64,000 bases of DNA from Megalonaias nervosa. Lineage: Eukaryota > Mollusca > Bivalvia > Unionida > Unionidae. Positions 35,831-46,264 of this stretch are shown piece after piece. The first letter of the stretch is position 1. Each line of letters begins with the position of its first letter. The stretch is from positions 60,976 through 124,975 of the forward strand of contig JAECUM010001779.1 in NCBI GenBank assembly GCA_016617855.1, written 5' to 3'. Both the position numbers and the translations under genes were made by a program. The notes beneath the pieces were generated by a model. It was not told the DNA's origin. It saw only the letters and a program-made list of their open reading frames with translations, and did no database searches.

Positions 35831-38023
35831 TTAATGTACAGGCCTTCTCTGAGAAGTATGAACTTTCTTGAACAAAAGCGCCAGGTAGAACTTGGCAGCG
35901 TTGTGATAAGGACGGATTTTCAAGGATTGGGTGAAGCATACAAATGCACTGGACTGCTGATTTTCCTGTGTAAAGGAATAACCCAGAAGATTTAATGCTG
36001 TGTCTCTGTGTAAGATGCTTGGCTCCGTCCTAATCACATGAATCAAGTTGTCCATGGCAACCTGTTTGTGTCTCTCCTTCTCTTGTCTGCTGAAATTCAG
36101 GTACTGAAAGAAATAGAGACATATGAGTGAATCAACCACGCCCCAGTCATACCAAAAATGAAAATCTTCATCTCTTGTCTGTGCGGGTGCTCCAATCGAT
36201 CTGAACATCTCCATCCTCAGTGGTGTGGGTGTTATTGAAATCTCTGACTGAATATAGATCACTGTAAAGGATACTTGAGTCTGCAGTAGCTCCTCAGTAC
36301 TATATCTCTTCGTGCTGAGTCTTTCGAAGTGCGATTTCTTATTACATTTCAGTATTGTGATGTTGGGTGTAGTATCCACCGTAACTGAGTATATATACCT
36401 CATCCAATAGTCACCAATATGTTGAAGACAAGCCTCTGTTAAATCATAATTTCCAAGTTCCATCCCAAATCCACATAGTTTGAGTCTTACTGATGTAACA
36501 TCGCTGTTGATACCAAATGAAAGGAAACCTGAGGCCAAAGCCACAAGATAGTCTACTTGCTCTTGCGATAGAAAACATGCATTTTCTTTGCAGACTGTAG
36601 CAATATGGAATCCTAGCTGCGAGCACACGCTCATCATTGCATGCTTTACAGGATATTGCACGAAGTCCGACAAATGCTCAGAAGCAAAGATGATTCTTTC
36701 TAGGTAATCAACCAGTGTTGAATAATTGTGTGGAATGTGTTGAATTATTGCACATGTACAACGAAATGCAAACATGACATTAGCTTTGAAATCAAAGACA
36801 ATCTCAGTCACGTAGCCTATGTCTACATCTGCAATTATCAGAGCAATATCTGAGACATGGTGAATGGCCATTCCACTGATTCTGTTTGCCAGAAGATGCC
36901 CCAAATGACAACATTGAATCCCAAGTAGAAAACTACAATCAGCTGATACAAGATATCTGAGTCTTTGGACTAAAGCAAATTGTTTTGCACCAACTATCTT
37001 CCTGTCATAGATATTATTTGTGACAATGAAATAGTCAGGACAAAACCCCGCTGTTGCCCAATCATATAGCTGTCTGATGCAAAGTCTGAGACAGTACAGA
37101 AGATTTGCATTACTCCACAATTCACGTGGTGTTCTTTCTCTCATCCACATCATACAAACTTTGCAATGGTAGCTAGACAATACATCTTTAAGAACAGGTT
37201 CAATAAATGTTTTCTTAACCATTTTCAGCAGTATGTATACTTTCATCACTGTGTCTTCAAAGGACCTCACAAGCTCCCTTTCAGCTATTGTAAATGATAA
37301 CCTCCACTCTGTGTGTTGTTCAGGGCTGTGTGGATGCCCAACAGATGTAACAAAACATCCATATACCCAGGCGTTCTCAATCTGTTCAGGTGTAGGCCAT
37401 CCATAGAATCTGTGACGCTGGAACCATTCATATCCCTCTTGTGGCCATTGTGAACATCTTAAAGCATAAACACCGTCACAAGAATACATCTTGCTACCTG
37501 TATCAATTTGCACTGCTGGACCTGATACAACATTGAAATGGTCAGATGAAACAAAACGATATATTGCATTTGATAATACAGACCTGTTTAATGAATCAAT
37601 AGTTGCAAATTTATCCATACGTTTATTCCTGTATATTGGAACTGGAGTGTTGTCTGGCGTTACGTATATTTCCTGTAATTTTACATAACCAGAATGAGTG
37701 AAGTTATCCTTCACCATAAGATAATTGTTCTTGTCTGGCTGACAGTCAGCTAGATGAGTGGTTACGTTTTCAGAATTTTTCTCTAGCAACAGATCTATAT
37801 CTGATTGTAGTCCAGGTCCAGTGGAACCCTCCCCTCTACTGCCGAACAAGTACATTCTCGCTGGATATTTCATAAGAGCCTGACTCATGTTACTGTACAG
37901 CTCATTCTCAGTGGCAATACTAACCTTCCTGTCTCGGTCTTCGTGCGAGTAGCCAACATTATCCAGAATGTTGGATAAAATCTCCGATACATTGTAGTAA
38001 TACTCTGGAATGTGGAGAGTCAT
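35831..38023 (-). CDS. cGAS-like receptor (Mab-21 domain) with C-terminal TPR-like tail
   Basis: A single 730-residue coding exon, intact from ATG to stop. The nucleotidyltransferase core shows GSRGEGS (residues 61-67) and SDIDLLL with acids D75 and D77. A segment near 180-193, CDGVYALRCSQWP, places D183 where the third metal-binding Asp of cGAS lies (DITLALESKSSWP in human cGAS). EWRLSFTIAERELVRSF (239-255) is the Mab-21 family signature, followed by a helical C-lobe with HCKVCMMWMRERTP. Residues 680-725 (ALNLLGYSFTQEN...AFVCFTQSLKIRP) look like a tetratricopeptide hairpin. Intact acids suggest an active enzyme that senses a nucleic-acid or other ligand and makes a cyclic di- or oligonucleotide for STING-type signalling in the cytosol. 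This is family knowledge; the ligand is unknown. A splice acceptor (tattttag) six bases before ATG indicates an untranslated upstream exon. A degraded paralogue lies at 58925-60294. Confidence 0.85.
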   Translation of the reverse strand: MTLHIPEYYYNVSEILSNILDNVGYSHEDRDRKVSIATENELYSNMSQALMKYPARMYLFGSRGEGSTGPGLQSDIDLLLEKNSENVTTHLADCQPDKNNYLMVKDNFTHSGYVKLQEIYVTPDNTPVPIYRNKRMDKFATIDSLNRSVLSNAIYRFVSSDHFNVVSGPAVQIDTGSKMYSCDGVYALRCSQWPQEGYEWFQRHRFYGWPTPEQIENAWVYGCFVTSVGHPHSPEQHTEWRLSFTIAERELVRSFEDTVMKVYILLKMVKKTFIEPVLKDVLSSYHCKVCMMWMRERTPRELWSNANLLYCLRLCIRQLYDWATAGFCPDYFIVTNNIYDRKIVGAKQFALVQRLRYLVSADCSFLLGIQCCHLGHLLANRISGMAIHHVSDIALIIADVDIGYVTEIVFDFKANVMFAFRCTCAIIQHIPHNYSTLVDYLERIIFASEHLSDFVQYPVKHAMMSVCSQLGFHIATVCKENACFLSQEQVDYLVALASGFLSFGINSDVTSVRLKLCGFGMELGNYDLTEACLQHIGDYWMRYIYSVTVDTTPNITILKCNKKSHFERLSTKRYSTEELLQTQVSFTVIYIQSEISITPTPLRMEMFRSIGAPAQTRDEDFHFWYDWGVVDSLICLYFFQYLNFSRQEKERHKQVAMDNLIHVIRTEPSILHRDTALNLLGYSFTQENQQSSAFVCFTQSLKIRPYHNAAKFYLALLFKKVHTSQRRPVH

Positions 38024-39155
38024 GTCAACCTAAAATATGAAAAGAAAATTACAAACATTACAATAATCATCATTATAGCTATATTTCCTGGTGAAACATC
38101 CGGATTTAGTCATTGTCATCGTGATCATCATCATCATCTCACCATCATAGTCATCACACAATCAACCAGTTTTTCACCAAGATTGAAATGTAATAATATG
38201 AATCGGCATTGATTATATTGATTCATTAAACATTGAACAATACACGCTTTGAGTTTGTTGATAACTTCTAAAAATTTAACAGCGATGAATGTCAGTTTCT
38301 GATACAGGTTTTTAGATGACCTGATCATGGGTCTTTTTTATATTAATTTCTTGAGTGCTTATTGGATAGAATAAGGACTATTGATTTTTAGTTTACTAAG
38401 CTTGGACTAAAACCGATATGGGTGAAAAAATGGCTACGCATCAAATCGATGAAAATAATTCTATTAGAATTAGATTATCTGAGAAAATATATGCATGGTT
38501 AGTTTTAAATTCAACTATGCAAGTTCCTCTTCTCCCCCCACCCCCGACTAGCACAGAGAGAGAGAGAGAGAGGTTTGTAATGCTTGTAGCACTGGAATAT
38601 AATATCTCCTTCATACATTAGTTATTTCATCCAATATAGTGATGTTTCCATCAAAGCTGTTGAAATAAACTTTGTTTATTGATGGTGCCACACCTGATGA
38701 AGTGAGGTATCTACAATATTATGGAATGAAAAGAATCGTCAAAAGACCTCCGCAGAATAGAAGCTATGGCTTTTAAAATCCAAAAAGCCTATACGACATA
38801 AATTTGTAAAACAAACAAGTAGATGGACAAACAAATATACAAACGGAGAAATTTCATGGATGAATGTGTGTGGAAAAGGAGATTGCAAAGATGTATTGTA
38901 TTCTCACTATTAAAAGGGCTTGCAATACAACATATTTCTTTCCATATTTCTTGTACTTATACCTCACAACTGTATGATTTATCCTTATTACATTTCCGTA
39001 ACGTAGTCAGTAGTTCACGCCATGAAAATATACAACTAAATATACAAATATACAACTCAAACACCAAATACAGGGAACTATTTTTCTTATTCTAACTTAG
39101 GTTAATCAAATCAACGATTTAAACTCGCTTGTAGCTCTACACCACATTTACCATC
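38024..39155. other. cGLR upstream region, duplicated at 60295-61190
   Basis: It starts with the splice acceptor at 38030-38031. The stretch is collinear with DNA upstream of the pseudogene copy (shared 'tatatttcctg-tgaaacatc', 'gaatgtcagtttctgata'-type words, 'ggacaaacaaatatacaaacgga'). A small (GA)n run at about 38555 corresponds to a long (TG)n(GA)n tract in the other copy. Promoter and 5' exons are presumably here but I cannot place them. Confidence 0.5.
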
Positions 39156-39160
39156 ACAGC

Positions 39161-39312
39161 TGTTGATATACTGTCCACTGGTAAGGGACATACCAGTCAG
39201 CTGCTTAACAGGCGCTATGATAAAGGATGCAAAATGCGTAAGTTTTAAAGTCAGTTTACCTCTAAAACTGCAGAATTATCGATGCGTCCTTAATTGGTCA
39301 CCGCTGCCACCA
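39161..39312 (-). mobile_element. Truncated tandem copy: leader plus 53-bp LTR end
   Basis: 39215-39312 repeats the leader found at about 43549-43646. 39161-39213 repeats the TGTTGATATA end of the LTR. The junction at about 39214 marks an internal deletion that removed gag, pol and most of an LTR. Confidence 0.8.
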
Positions 39313-39537
39313 TGTTGATATATTGTCCCCTAGTAGGGGACATACCAGTCAGCTGCTTAACTGGCAGATAAAACCATACTTTGTTCTCAGAGCAATACAA
39401 CTTTTATTAGGTCATCATGTACATACTACACATTCCCTAGTAGGCTAGTAACAGACATCAGTCATGTGACTACACTGCGAAGCTGAATGAATATACTATG
39501 CTCTGTTTCAATTATGCTACATTAATTTTATTCAACA
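39313..39537 (-). repeat. 3' LTR of the gypsy element
   Basis: 225 bp, 5'-TGTTGATATATTGTCC ... TTTATTCAACA-3' on the plus strand. Differences from the other LTR are a few substitutions and one indel. Confidence 0.9.
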
Positions 39538-39553
39538 TCCCCTTTTCTTTAAA
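39538..39553 (-). promoter_or_regulatory. Polypurine tract
   Basis: On the element strand a purine run, AAAGAAAAGGGGA, ends exactly at the 3' LTR. Confidence 0.8.
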
Positions 39554-39738
39554 GAACTAATTATCTCTACTTTATTAAACGATTAATACAAGTATATGGG
39601 CTATGCTAGACATATAGTGTATATTGAAAGCTAAACTTTAAATCTTTGCAGTCTGAATCTATTATCAGTTCATATATTCACTAACCAAAACAATGTAACA
39701 TTAACTGACTAGGGTCTATATGTTAAAGAGTTAATAAT

Positions 39739-42700
39739 TCACTTGTAGCACACAAAGTCTTTCAGATACGTGGGCTCCCTGATGTTTCTCTTGGGTCTGA
39801 CTCTTGGTACAGTCGTCGTCGTTATATCTGAATTTGGCAATACGTCATCTTTAACATTCTCTGAAGGTGACATTCCAGAGCTATTTGATTCACTTGGTGT
39901 CGCAGTTGTTTGATCTTCGTGGCTATTTGTCGGTACATCAGTGTTCTCGGGTTCATGTAAAGGTGAAATCTCCCGGATGCGTACTTTTATCTTTGTGGGT
40001 CGTACGTGCACACGGTTCCGTCTATACGTTCCTTCATCCTGACTTTCCACGATATACGAGCGTTCACTCAGTCTTTCCTTGATTTTACCAAGTTTCCATT
40101 TTTTTCCTTCCTTGTGTTCAAAGTATACGGACTCTCCGATACTCAGTGGTGGCAAGGTTCGAGCTCTCTTATCGTACCACTTCTTTATCGAGCGTTTTCG
40201 CGCTGATCGGTAGTTAATTCTTGGTTCCTTATTCAGATCACTTGTTGATGGGATCAATGATCGGGGGTTTCTTCCGAAAAACATTTGAGTCGGACTAAGT
40301 CCAGTATCCTGACGCGGAGTGTTTCTAAGTTCTAACAAGGCTTCGTATTGATCTCTACCATCTCTGAGTGTTTTCTTCAGTACGGTTACAACTTGACTAC
40401 AACTTGCCATACTTAAGTAGTCCACTTCTATGAAATTTGAAAAGTAGTCGATCACAACAAGACACTGTCTACCATTGATTTCAAACAGATCCATGCCCAC
40501 CTTATTCCAAGGTCTGTCTCCATCACTGTGCTGTAAATGCGGCTCTCTTTGATTTCTAGGTTTGCATTCCTCACATGCTTCACATGATTCAACCATTTGT
40601 TTAATTTCTCCTGCCATTCCAGGCCAAAATATCTTTCCTCTAGCTCGCCTCATCATGCTATCGTAGCCTAAATAAGCGCCGTGAAGAAGATTCTTCATAT
40701 CCTTTCTCAATGATTTGGGAATTATAATTGCCTCTCCTTTGACAATTATTCCATCTTGAACGCTAAGGACATCCCGCATATCAAAATATGATAACGCTGA
40801 GTATGGCACTTTGTCTCTAGCTTCAGACCATCCTTCAATAATGAGTTCCATAAATAACTGCATGTCAGCGTCTTCCAAAGTTGCTTTCTTGACTTCTTGA
40901 AGTCTCGCATCTGGGAAGTTGTCGAACATAACGTTCAGGATCCTTGGTCGTTCAGTTTCTATGTCGAGAGTTTCTACATAAGCTCGGCTTAAGGCATCAG
41001 CGATAACAAGATTTATTCCTTTCACAAATCTAAATTCGATGTCATACTGAAACAGTTTCATCATGATATCTTGCAATCGTTTTGGGGCTTTGCTCAAAGG
41101 CTTCATTAGTATCGCAGCAAACGGTTTGTGATCATTTTGTATTATGACTTTTCTTCCATATGTGTATTGGTCAAAACGTTCTAAACCATAAAGCAGCTTC
41201 CTTTTCAATTTGCGCCAACTTTCTTTCGGACGATTTCAGCGCCCTCGACGCAAATTCAATTGGTCTACCATCCTGAAGTAAGACAGCACTTAGTCCATTC
41301 TTGCTACCATCTACTTGTAGTACGACTTCTTTGTTTACGTCAATATATGCCAACATAGGTGCTTCAGTCAGCCTTTTCTTAATTCTCTGGAAAGCAGCCT
41401 CGCATTCTACTGACCAATTCCAGACTGAATCTTTACGTGTGAGTTGACGAATCGGTTCCAGTTCATTGCAAGGTCTGGAAGAAATTTCGCCATATACTGC
41501 ACCATGCCACATAGCCTCTTCACGTCAGAAATATCCGTTGGTGTGGGCATTTCGTGTATTGCCTTGACCTTTGTATTGTCTGCTTTGACTCCTTCACTAG
41601 TTATTTTGTGACCATGAAAAATGATTTCAGTCAATCCTACTTCTTTCTTGTTATCATTTAACATGATATTCCGTTCGACGCATCGTTTGTACAAGTTTTG
41701 CAATTTTCTCTCGTTGTCTAGTTTCGCTTCTTGTTCAGAGCTTCCACATCCAGCAACAATTATATCATCCGATATAGTGAAAACACCGTCCAAATCTCCA
41801 AGTGCTTCGGTGAGTTTTCTTTGAAAAATTTCGCTCGAGACCTTTAGTCCAAATGGTAACCTCGCCCATCTGTAACGACCAAACGGTGTAATCATTGTAG
41901 TTAGTTCACTTGATTTCTGATCAAGTCTCGCATGCCAGTATGCCTCACGGACATCAAGTTTACTGAAGACTTTTGCATTAGCAAGTTTCGGTAACACGTC
42001 CTCAAGTGTCGGAAGTTTTACGTTTTCTCGCATGAGCGCAGTATTTAGTGGCTGTGGATCTATGCAAATACACAAATTTCCATTCTGCTTTCGTACAACA
42101 GCCATCTGACTAACCCACTTAGTCGGTTCGGTAACAGGTATTAGAACTTCTCTTTCGACTAATTTATCTATTTCTCTCTTCACATCTTCTTGAAGTGAGA
42201 GTGGCAACTTTCTACAAGGCAATGTTTTTGCTGGAATTTCGTTGTCGACTGTAAGAGTTGCTTCCTCTAGATCACCGAGTTTCGTAGTGTCGACCATAGC
42301 AATAAATCCGTCACTGTTCATAGAAATCAATCCCATTTGCTGAATAGTCTTCGATCCTAGGAGATTCATGTAACCATTTGGTACAACTACTAGAGTAGCA
42401 GTAGTTTCTTCCCCATTGCTCGGGTTAACAATTTTCAGATCAGCTTCTCCAAGAGGTTTCATATGTGACTTATTCCTCATTTTTAAGGTTAGTGTTGTCG
42501 GCCTGACTTGTTCTTTACGAACATACTTCTTGCAAATAGTGTTGATGTCGGCGCCGCTATCTAACTGGAAACGCACTTCACAATTGTTGATATTCATTAA
42601 TGCAGAAATTCTACTTTTCTGACTGGTTTCTATGGTATTAAGCCAATTCTCATCATCGCCTGTTTGTTCATCGTGCGTTGTACTAGCACTAACTAAATGG

Positions 42701-42744
42701 ATTTTCTTGCATTTCACCTTGAAATGATTCCTTCCTTTGCACAC
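39739..42744 (-). pseudogene. Gypsy pol: protease, RT, RNase H, integrase (frameshifted)
   Basis: Three frames cover pol: 42744-41407, 41512-41171 and 41208-39739, with breaks at about 41480 and 41190. In order I see a second zinc knuckle (CDVCKGRNHFKVKC), protease (FQLDSGADINTI), RT with the box ISDDIIVAG, RNase H (VLQVDGSKNGLSAVLLQDG), the integrase zinc domain, first integrase Asp (VGMDLFEI), and a C-terminal SH3-like region. Two lesions stand out. The integrase zinc domain has Tyr where the second His should be (LHGAYLG). Integrase is also missing roughly 70-80 residues between VVTVLKK and TLRDGRDQYE (junction about 40368-40383), which removes the second Asp and the Glu of the DDE triad. 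Family: K02A2.6-like Ty3/gypsy. Confidence 0.9.
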
Positions 42745-43509
42745 GTCGCATGTCTTGCCCCATGCCGGACACTTTTCCTTCTTAAGCTCGTGTTTGCGTC
42801 CACAGAAGTTGCATTCCTTAAGTGAAACGCTATCTTTACCCTGAATTGGTGAGGACAGTTTACTTCGTAGTTTGCTAATCCCTGGTTGATTGTTAGTATC
42901 TCTTTTCCTTTGGCTTCGCGTTTGTGCTTTATTTCCTCGAGTTATTTTATTTACGGTCGGACTGCTAGAACTGGCTTCCCTTAGTTCGTTTATATGTTTG
43001 ACTGCTCAAATGCACGACACATTTGTATGGTTTTGTCCAGGTTTAACTTGTCTTCTCTGAGTCCTGAAGTTTTCCCGTAACTGTGAAAACTATTTTATAT
43101 CTGATCATTCTATCCTTCTCGCTGAAATTACATGACGACGCCTCGTTCTAAGCTCAGTTAGGAAGCTGTCGAAAGGTTATTGGTACGGTACATTCCAGAA
43201 CCTATGTGATTCCAGGACCTCATTTTTTCTAGGGTTACAATATGCCTCAAGTTTTTCAAGTACCTTGCCGGGTTTGTTTTCGTCGCCATCATCGTCCCAT
43301 ACAAACTGATCATAAATATCCAAAATATGCGGTCCTGCGCAATGCAAAATTATGGCCGTTTGTACCTCATCCTCTTTATCAGTTGCTCCAGATGCGGTTA
43401 AGTAAATCTGCACTTGTCTTTTCCAGTGCTTAAAGTTTTCTGAAACGTTCCCATCGGTAACATTTAATATTGGCGGTAAACGGAATGTGCTTAAGAGACC
43501 GTCGGCCAT
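42745..43509 (-). pseudogene. Gypsy gag (frameshifted) with zinc knuckle
   Basis: It begins MADGLLSTFRLPPILNVTDG at 43509 and is open for 110 codons. It is then broken by frame changes and stops around 43177-43000, and resumes into a CCHC knuckle (CNFCGRKHELKKEKC) near 42800 that leads into pol. The start ATG lies about 140 bp from the 5' LTR. Confidence 0.8.
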
Positions 43510-43629
43510 GTCGTTATTTTCCCGCCACTGGACCAGTAGTACGTGACACTACGATAAAGGATGCAAAATGCGTAAGTTTTAAAGTCAGTTTACCTCTAAA
43601 ACTGCAGAATTATCGATGCGTCCTTAATT

Positions 43630-43646
43630 GGTCACCGCTGCCACCA
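43630..43646 (-). promoter_or_regulatory. Primer-binding site
   Basis: TGGTGGCAGCGGTGACC directly follows the 5' LTR on the element strand. The leading TGG complements the CCA end of a tRNA; I cannot name the tRNA. Confidence 0.7.
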
Positions 43647-43872
43647 TGTTGATATATTGTCCACTAGTAGGGGGCATACCAGTCAGCTGCTTAACAGGCA
43701 GATAAAACCATACTTTGTTCTCAGAGCAATACAACTTTTATTAGGTCATCATGTACATACTACACATTCCCTAGTAGGCTAGTAACAGACATCAGTCATG
43801 TGACTACACTGCGAAGCTGAATGCATAAACTATGCTCTGTTTCAAATTATGCTACATTAATTTTATTCAACA
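43647..43872 (-). repeat. 5' LTR of the gypsy element
   Basis: 226 bp with TGTTGA/TCAACA ends. It is expected to hold the promoter of the element. Confidence 0.9.
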
Positions 43873-43877
43873 ATAGC

Positions 43878-45031
43878 CACATTAAAAGGCGTCTCCAAAT
43901 AATGGAACAATCCCTTCTCAATTATTCCATTGTACAATTTATCAGTCCCTAATGCAAATACTTCACCTGGAGGCACACAATGAATCCACACAATAAGATT
44001 TTAATAGTGACTTTTTGGCTCCGTGGACACTTACGCAGCTCAGCCATGAACTCACCACGAAACTAAACCATGCCATCATGAAATCTCATGAACACTGCAC
44101 TCTGTGGCGTTTGCTTCTAGTAATTGGCTAATTATTCAGGCTAAGGACTATTTCCCCAACACCGACTTACCATAATCAAACAGGTAATCACGAAAATCTA
44201 ATAAATCCTTAAAATGGAGAGGTATATACAAATGGCGCATACACCAAATTTATTACAATATTGAGTGCTGACTCAGTGGAAGAACTGACTGGCAACCTTA
44301 AAATGATTACAAATGCACGAGAATGTTTGCCCATTACAACGTAGTGATTTTGTCAAGGGGCGTTGAAATCTTCGATGATTTTAGAGACGGGTCTCTGCAA
44401 TGATACTTTATCAGCATTTTGTCAGCTGTTAGAAAACAAGAACATTACCAGTATGGGCGGTAAGTATCCTCTCTATTGGAGATGTTGGATGGGATGGTAT
44501 GCATAATGAAAATCATTACATTATCGTTGTGGTTTTCCTATAACATGCTGTGGTTACTATATACAAGCCTTGGATGAAATTATGCTAAATGTGCGAGTCT
44601 GGGACATAATCTTATATGAAACTAATGACCAAATACTGAATCTTGTAATGAGTCAGCCCGTAACTCTTGCTCTTCTCTGACGCGGGTTTTGCCTCGGTAA
44701 ACATGATGTTTGTCCTTGTATATTTTAATAAACAACTTGGTTTCTTATTTTGTTAGTAAAACTAGTATTTTCGTTGCTTCAAAACGTACTGACCCTTAAA
44801 AGTATAATATCTATCTTTGTTGTGGTGCATATCAATAAACCTCTATTCTGATCGTGTCGTATATAGTTCTTCAAAATAAATAAATATATAAATAAATAAA
44901 TACGGATTGTGAATAGTTCCGCTTCATCAGTGAGAATTTTAACTGTTAGTGAATGTGCTCCTCAACATGTATTTATATTGAAGTGGGAAGGAGCAAACAT
45001 GAAGTGGTCAGCTTTTAAGTTTTATAGATGT
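43878..45031. other. No gene seen; left flank of the tandem array
   Basis: 44278-44610 is paralogous to 62996-63310 (shared 'acgtagtga', 'ttcgatgatttt-agagacgggtc', 'aacattaccagtatggg'). No coding sequence. Confidence 0.5.
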
Positions 45032-45067
45032 AGGCCAAAACATGTTTAGAGGTCAGTAGCGTACAAA

Positions 45068-45080
45068 GGGGGGGGGGGGG
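45068..45080 (+). repeat. G13 homopolymer
   Basis: A run of 13 G followed by further G clusters ('tgctgggg'). Confidence 0.9.
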
Positions 45081-45931
45081 TGCTGGGGCGGATGTGGTGC
45101 CAGAGGTGTTGGGGCTCCCAACCACGGGCGCTAGAGGTCTTGGGGCACCAGAACCCTCCGGATCTTCATAATCGCCCCGTGCGCCATTGACCGTTAGTAC
45201 GCCATTGTTAGAGATGAATTCCACTTACACACATCCCCCTTGCCCTCTATATGCAGGCGCCCATGGACCGAATATACACCATTTATAAAGTCCAATTTAT
45301 CACCTTTAAAGCAGTAAGCTCAGTAAAATGTTGGTACCTACCCAATAGTATATTTTCAAACATTTTTAGAATATTATAAAAGGTACTTCATTTTCCATTC
45401 TTGTAAAGCATATTTACCCTGTACGAGTGGTACTCTCTTTTGAAGTGACTTTTTAGTACAAGCCACTATATAACCACTGTCGCTAGAGAGTTTCATTCAT
45501 AGACAGTCAATACAATGACTTAGTTGCTACTTAATACACATCTGAAAAGCATGCTTACATTTTTCACAGCTACTGATACATGCACATTAAATATCCAACA
45601 CACTGTAAGTTTGTAGGGTGAAAAACCATAACATACTAAAGTCAGTCAGATGATTGGTTTTCCACCAAATAATGACATGCGTAAATAATCAAGAAGTTTT
45701 GTGAAATGTAGCAGCAGAAATTGTATTTTTGGAGCACTCGAGTGATTGTATACGTTTATTTCTAAACCTCGTTAAGGCACTGATAACATGATACTTATGG
45801 CACTGTTTATGTGACATTCTTGTTTGCAAGTGCGAATAACTTCCAGACTACAAATAAGTTTTGTATAGTGACAGACTTTAGTTGCTCATTTCACGCAACT
45901 TTCTTGTACACAGAAAATATTTAGATAAGAT

Positions 45932-45952
45932 ATAATAATAATAATAATAATA
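45932..45952. repeat. (AAT)n microsatellite
   Basis: Seven AAT units. Confidence 0.9.
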
Positions 45953-46229
45953 AAAGAGACGCTTAAACTTTTCCATTCGATTCCATAATGTTGCAGGTTT
46001 ATTGGTGAAGTTTTAAATGTCATTTATGGATACCATACATTCTAGGTTTCTAGGTAAATCTTCGTGGAAATTAAGTATACACGTTTTAGACCCCTCAACA
46101 ACTCCATATCACTGTACTAGGGAACGATCTTCGATATCCATTACATACATGTGTTTTGTTATCATGCCTGCATATAATAGTTCATTTTTATATACAGATG
46201 TTATTTGGCCAATGGTTATATTAAAAGAA

Positions 46230-46263
<34 letters not shown>
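46230..46263. repeat. (ATT)n microsatellite
   Basis: About 11 ATT units; the equivalent tract in unit 2 is at 51380-51418. Confidence 0.95.

Positions 46264-46264
<1 letters not shown>

Larger units (their letters stand above)
39161..43872 (-). mobile_element. Ty3/gypsy LTR retrotransposon with extra truncated tandem end
   Basis: The element reads right to left. The 5' LTR (43647-43872) is followed by a primer-binding site starting TGGTGGCAGCGG, then gag, pol, a polypurine tract and the 3' LTR (39313-39537). The LTRs share TGTTGA/TCAACA ends and are nearly identical (225 and 226 bp), so insertion was recent. Beyond the 3' LTR comes a second copy of the leader and then 53 bp of an LTR end (39161-39213). 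The outermost flanks read ACAGC (39156-39160) and ATAGC (43873-43877), a 5-bp target duplication with one mismatch that encloses the whole composite. Gag and pol frames are broken and the integrase is deleted, so this copy is not autonomous. Confidence 0.9.

Noticed and set aside
36444..36626. Short frames overlapping the cGLR gene in other frames
   Set aside because: Shadows of the 730-residue coding exon.
43470..43652. 60-residue plus-strand frame across the gypsy leader
   Set aside because: Antisense to gag start, primer-binding site and LTR border.
45015..45224. Proline-rich 69-residue frame
   Set aside because: Produced by the G13 run and neighbouring G-rich DNA within the segmental duplication; the counterpart in unit 2 reads differently.
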